Below are positions 1-4,627 of a DNA stretch of 6,770 nt, one piece after another. Every line of letters starts with the position of its first letter. Position 1 is the first letter of the stretch. Both the position numbers and the translations under genes were made by a program. The DNA is from Deltaproteobacteria bacterium. GTDB lineage: Bacteria; Desulfobacterota; Desulfobacteria; C00003060. The stretch lies in contig DAOUWN010000118.1 of NCBI GenBank assembly GCA_030667105.1, positions 1 to 6,770 of the forward strand, written 5' to 3'. The notes under the pieces are model-generated. The model had not been told where the DNA came from. It made no database searches and was given only the letters and a program-made list of their open reading frames with translations.

Positions 1-824
1 CACAGGGGGCGCTCATCCTCATTGCCGTTACCCTCATCGTTGCTTCTGCGATGCGCTGGCGTTCCATGACCTCAACTGTGTGTTTTTTCGAACTGGGCCT
101 TATAGGGCTCATTCTGTCCGAGGTGTTTGAGATGGATCTCTCCTTGGAGAAAACAGTGGCAGTAACCACCGGTGTTGTTCTGGGAATCGGGGCCGTGATA
201 TTGGCGCTATATGGCCTGGTTTCGGCTGAAAGCCTCTGGGACCAGATATCTAATTATCTGCACGGGAACCTTGAACTGGCCCTGAGCATATACAGGGAAA
301 TGGACGTATCTGAAGAAAAAATCGGCATCCTTGCTCAGTCTATGGAAGGCATCCTTTACGTTATGCTTCGCATCATGCCCGCCATCGTCATAGTCTCCAC
401 CCTCCTTGTGGTCTGGAGCAACGTCTTGCTGGCCCGCCCGCTTTTGCGGAGTAGAAAGCTGTTCTACCCGGACTTTGGCGCCCTCAATAAATGGAAAGCG
501 CCCGAACCCCTCGTCTGGCTCGTTATTTTGTCGGGCATTCTGGTTCTCCTTCCCCACAAAGGCCTCAAGCTCTTTGGAGTTAATGGCCTGATTATCATGA
601 TGACGATATACTTCTTCCAGGGTATTGCCATCGTCTCTTTCTATTTCGAGAAAAAACAGTTTCCAAAAATACTCAGGGGCATCCTGTACGGCCTTATAGC
701 AATCCAGCAGTTTGTTCTTCTGCTGGTTATTGCAGCGGGCTTTTTTGATGTATGGATCGATTTCAGGCGAATGAAAAAAGGAGTGGATGACAAAAATGAA
801 AGTGATACTCAGAGAGACCATTGA
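1..824 (+). CDS. DUF2232 (YybS-like) integral membrane protein, 5'-truncated by the window edge
   Basis: The reading frame is open from the first complete codon at base 3, with no stop before the ATG at 51. That ATG lies inside a hydrophobic stretch, so the gene almost certainly starts outside the window. What remains (about 273 residues) shows roughly seven hydrophobic segments, consistent with a polytopic inner-membrane protein. The end, a last membrane helix followed by GFFDVWIDFRRMKKG, fits the conserved C-terminal GlfDxwxDfR-type motif I associate with the DUF2232/YybS family. The family is usually a little over 300 residues, so perhaps 40 are missing. In deltaproteobacteria this gene typically sits between rpsR and rplI, and rplI does follow here. 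Biochemical function is unknown; no catalytic motif is visible. Family assignment is by recall of motif and context, not by a search. Confidence 0.85.
   Translation, partial: QGALILIAVTLIVASAMRWRSMTSTVCFFELGLIGLILSEVFEMDLSLEKTVAVTTGVVLGIGAVILALYGLVSAESLWDQISNYLHGNLELALSIYREMDVSEEKIGILAQSMEGILYVMLRIMPAIVIVSTLLVVWSNVLLARPLLRSRKLFYPDFGALNKWKAPEPLVWLVILSGILVLLPHKGLKLFGVNGLIIMMTIYFFQGIAIVSFYFEKKQFPKILRGILYGLIAIQQFVLLLVIAAGFFDVWIDFRRMKKGVDDKNESDTQRDH
778..783 (+). promoter_or_regulatory. Shine-Dalgarno site of rplI
   Basis: AAGGAG lies inside the 3' end of the DUF2232 gene. It is 3 bases before an ATG at 787 and 12 bases before an in-frame ATG at 796. Neither spacing is ideal, so the site does not settle the start on its own. 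Its position within the upstream gene suggests translational coupling. Confidence 0.6.
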
Positions 825-1242
825 ATCGCTCGGCACTGTCGGAGATGAAGTAACGGTGGCCAACGGTTACGCCAGGAATTACCTTCTCCCACAAAAAAAG
901 GCGGTCCTGGCTACGGCTGCAAACAGCAAACTGCTTGAAAGAGAGGAGAAGCAGTTGGAATTCAAGGCTGTCAAAAACCTAAGCAAGGCCGAAGCCATGG
1001 CCAAGACGATCCAGGGAGCCATATGCACTATTGCTGCCAAGGTCTCTGAAGATGATAAGCTCTACGGTTCGGTTTCAAGGCGAGATATTGAAGATCAACT
1101 GAAGGCTCAAGGCTTTGAGGTGGCTAGAAAAACGATCCTGCTCTCTGAACCCATCAAGACGCTTGGATCATATATCGTACCTGTTCAACTCCATCCCGAC
1201 GTCAACCCGGAGATCACGGTTAAGGTAGTTGCAGAAGAATGA
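796..1242 (+). CDS. rplI: 50S ribosomal protein L9 (bL9)
   Basis: This protein of the large ribosomal subunit binds 23S rRNA near the base of the L1 stalk and helps maintain reading frame. From the ATG at 796 it is 148 residues, the usual L9 length, and begins MKVILRE, the typical family N-terminus. The ATG at 787 would add only MTK. The N-terminal rRNA-binding domain carries the L9 signature (residues 13-36): GTVG, then V, GYARNYLLP, then A. A long charged helix follows (about 40-75) and leads to the C-terminal domain (about 78-148), with KLYGSV and the closing HPDV..EITVKVV. One oddity is Lys34 where the signature normally has Gly (QKKA instead of QGKA). The start overlaps the DUF2232 gene by 29 bases in another frame. 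Identification is secure; only the start is uncertain. Confidence 0.97.
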   Translation: MKVILRETIESLGTVGDEVTVANGYARNYLLPQKKAVLATAANSKLLEREEKQLEFKAVKNLSKAEAMAKTIQGAICTIAAKVSEDDKLYGSVSRRDIEDQLKAQGFEVARKTILLSEPIKTLGSYIVPVQLHPDVNPEITVKVVAEE

Positions 1243-1287
1243 CGGCTTCGCAAAAAGTCCATTTGATGACTTTTTGCGAGTTCATCA
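1240..1287. repeat. Imperfect palindrome starting in the rplI stop codon (possible REP-like element or attenuator)
   Basis: Two 20-base arms, 1240-1259 and 1268-1287, flank an 8-base loop. The inner 12 pairs are perfect: TCGCAAAAAGTC (1248-1259) against GACTTTTTGCGA (1268-1279). The outer eight positions add four Watson-Crick pairs, two G-T wobbles and two mismatches. The outermost pairs involve the rplI TGA stop. The element nearly fills the 57-base gap before dnaB. The right arm is not followed by a run of T, so it is not a standard intrinsic terminator. It could slow or partly stop polymerase, protect the upstream mRNA end, or be a copy of a dispersed palindromic repeat. Confidence 0.75.
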
Positions 1288-1299
1288 AGAATAGGTCCT

Positions 1300-2661
1300 A
1301 TGAGCACTAATGATCCCTGGTTGCAGAAGGTTCCACCTCACAATGTTGAGGCGGAACAATCCATTCTGAGCGCCATTCTGATCGAAAACAGAACACTGCC
1401 TGAAGTCCTGGAAATTCTTTCCGAGCAGGACTTTTACCGTGGGGTCCATAGCAAGATATTCAAGGGCATGGTGGAACTCTTTGAGAGAAACGAACCGGCC
1501 GATCTGGTGACCCTTACAAACTTGCTGAAAGAACAGGGACAGCTTGAATCAGTTGGTGGCGCGTCCTATCTGGCTGAGCTGGTAGACACGGTGCCGATGG
1601 CCGTCAACGCCTCCCATCACGCCAAGATCATCAAAGAAAAAGCCATCCTGAGACGTCTTATAGAGCGATCCGCGGCCATCACCACCCGGTGTTTTGAAGA
1701 CAGAGGCGACGTGGAAGAGGTCCTCGATTTTGCCGAGCGTAGCATATTTGACATCTCGGAAAACAAGTTCAAGCCATCTTTTTTCGCTCTGAAAGACATC
1801 CTGACAGATACGTACAAAGCCGTAGAGGAGGCCTACGCAAACAAGGTCCTAGTCACCGGGGTGCCCACCGGATTTCAAGATCTCGACCAGAAAACCTCTG
1901 GATTTCAGCCAGGCGAGCTCATTGTGATTGCAGGCCGTCCAAGCATGGGCAAGACCGCTCTCGCACTGAACATCGCGCGTAATGCGAGCCTTGAAACAGG
2001 AGAGCCTGCGGCAATCTTCTCGGTGGAGATGTCAAAAGAGCAACTCTCCTTGCGCATGCTCTCAGCCGAAGCCGGTGTCGACTCATCGCGTATGCGCGGT
2101 GGGTTCTTGAGTCAAACAGACCTGGCGCGAATCAACCGGGCTGCCGGAGCGCTTTACGATATCCCCATCTTTATCGATGATTCACCAGCGATTTCTGCCC
2201 TGGAAATACGGGCCAAGGCCCGCCGCATGAAGATGGAAAAAGGCCTTTGCCTCATCATCATTGACTATCTGCAGCTTATGAAGGGACGGGCCTCTGCCGA
2301 ACGGCGAGAATTGGAGATATCTGAAATTTCAAGGTCGCTCAAAGCATTGGCAAAGGAAATCAACATCCCGGTGGTTGCGTTGTCCCAGCTTAATCGTAAG
2401 GTGGAGGAGCGAACCAATAAGCGACCAGTGTTGTCTGATCTTCGTGAGTCCGGAGCTATTGAGCAGGACGCAGATGTCATAATATTTATCTATCGTGAAA
2501 AGGTCTACAATAAGGACCTGGACCCGTCCCGGATGCTGCTTGCTGAACTTATCGTGGCCAAGCAGCGAAATGGCCCCATCGGAACTGTGAACCTTACCTT
2601 TTTGGAAGAGTACACCAGGTTTGAGGACTGGACGGCGGCAGTAGAATCCGCAGTGACCTAG
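1300..2661 (+). CDS. dnaB: Replicative DNA helicase DnaB
   Basis: This hexameric 5'-3' helicase unwinds the replication fork and interacts with DnaG primase. At 453 residues it is normal length for the family. The N-terminal DnaB_N domain spans about 8-110 (opening with PPHNVEAEQSILSAIL), followed by a linker helix region (about 120-175) and a RecA-type motor domain (about 180-450) beginning TGVPTGFQDLD. Visible motor residues are Walker A GRPSMGKT (212-219, Lys218), the catalytic Glu243 in FSVEM, the Walker B Asp322 in IIIDYLQ, the SQLNRKVEER motif, the SDLRESGAIEQDAD segment, and Lys421/Arg423 in AKQRNGP, which correspond to the lysine and arginine finger acting on the neighbouring subunit's nucleotide. 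There is no intein, although this gene is a common intein host. The ribosome site is weak (AGG at 1293-1295). The start is supported by the canonical N-terminus. Confidence 0.98.
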   Translation: MSTNDPWLQKVPPHNVEAEQSILSAILIENRTLPEVLEILSEQDFYRGVHSKIFKGMVELFERNEPADLVTLTNLLKEQGQLESVGGASYLAELVDTVPMAVNASHHAKIIKEKAILRRLIERSAAITTRCFEDRGDVEEVLDFAERSIFDISENKFKPSFFALKDILTDTYKAVEEAYANKVLVTGVPTGFQDLDQKTSGFQPGELIVIAGRPSMGKTALALNIARNASLETGEPAAIFSVEMSKEQLSLRMLSAEAGVDSSRMRGGFLSQTDLARINRAAGALYDIPIFIDDSPAISALEIRAKARRMKMEKGLCLIIIDYLQLMKGRASAERRELEISEISRSLKALAKEINIPVVALSQLNRKVEERTNKRPVLSDLRESGAIEQDADVIIFIYREKVYNKDLDPSRMLLAELIVAKQRNGPIGTVNLTFLEEYTRFEDWTAAVESAVT

Positions 2662-2698
2662 GAATCGAATAATCAAAGTTCATGGACATATTGGCGGA

Positions 2699-4333
2699 TT
2701 GAAGGCAGACCAGGTTCGCCGTCTGACTAATCTTTATCGTCGAAAAACTCCGCCTGCTTATATCGTCTCGCCGGAGCTCTCCAAGGCCATTTGCCAGCTT
2801 TCTTTTGAGATCCGCCGTCAGATCGGCATCCTGCTCGATCGCCACGGGCGGACTGCCTATGTCATGGTCGGCACCCACCAGCAGATTGTGATCCCGAATC
2901 TGGAGAAATATCGCTCCGGCGGAGGGCGACTAAAGGGTCTTCGCTGTGTGCATACCCATCTCCAAAATGAGCCCCTGACACGGGATGATCTCATGGATTT
3001 GGCCCTTCTCAACCTTGACCTTATGGCTGCCGTAACGATCGATGCCCATGGGTACCCGCTTCGGGTCCATGCCGCCCACCTCCTTCCGGAAGTCAGAAAT
3101 GGGGCAAACTGGGAAATCCTTTCCCCTCTTGGATCAGGGGAGCTTGACATAGATTGCGAGGGCCTTATCCGGTCCCTTGAATCTGAATTTGCCCGCAAAG
3201 CACGGGCTCAGAAGCTAAAAGGAAAATGGGATCGGGCCGTTCTTGTGAGTGTTACCACAGCCCCTAAACGTGTGGCACAAGACTCCATGGCAGAACTCCG
3301 GGAGCTTGCAGGGTCCTGTCAGATTGCGGTTATGGACACTGTCATTCAACACCGACAGCGGGTAGATCCTCGCTTTCTCATGGGCCAGGGAAAGCTTAGC
3401 GAGCTGGTTATTCTGGCGCTACAAAAAGGCGTGGATCTTCTGATCTTCGATCAAGAGCTGAACCCCTCCCAGATCCGCTCCATTACGGATCTAATAGAAC
3501 TGAAGGTCATAGACCGAACGCAACTAATCCTGGATATTTTTGCCCAGCGGGCCCAGAGCCGCGAGGGAAAAATCCAGGTGGAGCTGGCTCAGCTCAAATA
3601 CCTCCTCCCTCGGCTTCTTGGAAAGGGCACGGCCATGTCTCGCCTCGCTGGTGGTATTGGCGGCAGGGGTCCGGGTGAGACCAAATTGGAGATCGACCGA
3701 CGACGCGTTCGAAATCGCATAGCCCGCCTTGAAAAGTCCCTTGTGTCCATCCAGAAACAACGGGCTCAGCGGCGGGCCAAGCGGAACAAGAAAGGGTTGC
3801 CGATCATATCCATCATCGGATATACCAACGCGGGCAAGTCCACACTTTTAAATACCCTTACCCGCAGTTCAGTACTGGCCGAAAGCAGGCTGTTTGCTAC
3901 ACTGGACCCGACAAGCCGCAGAAAGAGGCTCCCAAAGGAGGCCGAGGTCATTATTACCGATACGGTGGGGTTCATCCGAGAACTCCCTCAGGAATTGATA
4001 ACAGCTTTTCGTGCCACCCTTGAAGAACTTGAAGACGCTGACCTTCTCATCCATGTCATCGATATAAGCAATGCGAGATTTCCCCACCAGATAGAATCTG
4101 TAGAACGGATCCTCGAAAACCTTAATTTGGACAGCATTCCTGTGCTGACGGTCCTTAACAAGCAAGACCTCCTGGACCCTTTGGCCGTAAAAAGGCTCAC
4201 ACGCAGGTGGCGCGGTGTCCCCATCTCGGCGAATGACGAGCACACGCTTGCCCCCCTTCTTGACAGGATAGAGGAATACATCCGTCGCGTGAAGAGAAGT
4301 GCCAACCGGTCCCCACCCGCAAAAGCCCTGTGA
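2699..4333 (+). CDS. hflX: Ribosome-associated GTPase HflX, long form with N-terminal extension
   Basis: HflX is a GTPase of the Obg-HflX class that binds the 50S subunit and, in E. coli, splits stalled 70S ribosomes under stress. From the TTG at 2699 it is 544 residues, against about 426 in E. coli. The HflX N-terminal domain (about 178-335) ends in the glycine-rich linker GGIGGRGPGET (318-328), followed by a basic coiled helix. The G domain shows G1 GYTNAGKS (374-381, Lys380), G2 FATLDPT (399-405), G3 DTVG (421-424), G4 NKQD (487-490) and G5 SAN (510-512). The protein ends soon after the G domain and lacks the E. coli C-terminal tail. Residues 1 to about 175 are an extra domain. Homology appears to continue upstream of the TTG (HGHIGGLK is encoded just before it), so the true start may be a rare AUA, AUC or AUU codon between 2669 and 2692. 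It lies 37 bases after dnaB and is probably cotranscribed. Confidence 0.95.
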   Translation: MKADQVRRLTNLYRRKTPPAYIVSPELSKAICQLSFEIRRQIGILLDRHGRTAYVMVGTHQQIVIPNLEKYRSGGGRLKGLRCVHTHLQNEPLTRDDLMDLALLNLDLMAAVTIDAHGYPLRVHAAHLLPEVRNGANWEILSPLGSGELDIDCEGLIRSLESEFARKARAQKLKGKWDRAVLVSVTTAPKRVAQDSMAELRELAGSCQIAVMDTVIQHRQRVDPRFLMGQGKLSELVILALQKGVDLLIFDQELNPSQIRSITDLIELKVIDRTQLILDIFAQRAQSREGKIQVELAQLKYLLPRLLGKGTAMSRLAGGIGGRGPGETKLEIDRRRVRNRIARLEKSLVSIQKQRAQRRAKRNKKGLPIISIIGYTNAGKSTLLNTLTRSSVLAESRLFATLDPTSRRKRLPKEAEVIITDTVGFIRELPQELITAFRATLEELEDADLLIHVIDISNARFPHQIESVERILENLNLDSIPVLTVLNKQDLLDPLAVKRLTRRWRGVPISANDEHTLAPLLDRIEEYIRRVKRSANRSPPAKAL

Positions 4334-4387
4334 GACACCGGTCTGAGCAGCGGTTCTGTTTCCAGCGTTCAAGAAACAACCTCTTTT

Positions 4388-4416
4388 TTTGTGCCAGGCC
4401 CTATGAAAGGCACAAA
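4388..4416. repeat. Inverted repeat downstream of hflX
   Basis: TTTGTGCC (4388-4395) and GGCACAAA (4409-4416) are perfect 8-base complements around a 13-base loop. A T-run (4384-4390) lies on the 5' side, merging with the left arm. The right arm is not followed by a T-run on either strand, so it does not fit an intrinsic terminator well. It may be an mRNA 3'-end stem for the hflX transcript or a dyad for a DNA-binding protein; the sequence does not decide. Confidence 0.5.
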
Positions 4417-4513
4417 GTTTGCTTATACGATATGGTTGGCGTGTGACCCTGGCAAAAAGCTGCGATTATCTTAGGATTGTTCGCCCGAATTTACGACAAA
4501 GCGTTGGAAGGGC

Positions 4514-4542
4514 TTGACAACAGATGTGTCCATTGCTAACAG
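4514..4542 (+). promoter_or_regulatory. Candidate sigma70-type promoter for mltD
   Basis: A perfect -35 hexamer TTGACA (4514-4519) is followed, after 17 bases, by TAACAG (4537-4542). This is only a 3/6 match to TATAAT but is preceded by TG one base earlier (4534-4535), an extended -10 arrangement. Transcription would begin near 4549, giving a leader of about 80 bases before the mltD ATG. It is the best promoter-like match seen in the 294-base gap between hflX and mltD. Confidence 0.5.
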
Positions 4543-4560
4543 ATCGCTCTGATGACTCGG

Positions 4561-4590
4561 CCCCTTGCCTTATTACGGCAGGGGGTTTTT
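4561..4590 (+). terminator. Intrinsic (Rho-independent) terminator hairpin
   Basis: CCCCTTGCC (4561-4569) pairs with GGCAGGGGG (4577-4585) as a 9-bp GC-rich stem with one G-U pair and a 7-base loop (4570-4576). TTTTT (4586-4590) follows directly. This is a textbook intrinsic terminator. It could end hflX-operon transcripts about 230 bases after hflX. However, it lies only 37 bases before the mltD ATG and downstream of the best promoter candidate, so it may instead sit in the mltD leader. Confidence 0.75.
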
Positions 4591-4614
4591 CACAAAAGGC
4601 GTGCCAGAAAAACC

Positions 4615-4622
4615 AGGTGAGG
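4615..4622 (+). promoter_or_regulatory. Shine-Dalgarno site of mltD, deciding its start
   Basis: AGGTGAGG lies 5 bases before the ATG at 4628. It selects this ATG over the upstream in-frame TTG at 4565, which falls within the terminator stem and would place 21 extra residues in front of a clear lipoprotein signal peptide. Confidence 0.8.
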
Positions 4623-4627
4623 ATGAT

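Noticed and set aside
207..863. Long antisense open frame (218 codons) opposite the DUF2232 gene and the start of rplI
   Set aside because: The translation is charged and low-similarity to any family I know. It is fully opposite two well-supported genes and has the look of a codon-bias shadow.
1300..2661. Intein in DnaB
   Set aside because: The motor domain is continuous around Walker A and the other usual insertion points, and the length is normal at 453 residues.
3869..4372. Antisense open frame (167 codons) opposite the hflX GTPase domain
   Set aside because: It lies opposite conserved G motifs, has no recognisable domain and no ribosome site; treated as a shadow.
4450..4463. Sigma54-like element (TGGC ... 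TGC)
   Set aside because: The GG to GC spacing is 9 bases between the doublets, one short of the strict sigma54 spacing, and there is no downstream gene at a suitable distance.
4403..4474. Small open frame of 23 codons between hflX and mltD
   Set aside because: It has only a weak AGG before the ATG, overlaps the inverted repeat and has no recognisable features.
4565..4627. Upstream TTG extension of mltD by 21 codons
   Set aside because: The TTG is inside the terminator stem. The extension would place polar residues before a complete lipoprotein signal peptide. The ATG at 4628 has a good SD.
4440..4627. Riboswitch (for example c-di-GMP GEMM type) in the mltD leader
   Set aside because: No recognisable aptamer core motifs; only about 12 bases lie between the predicted transcription start and the terminator stem.
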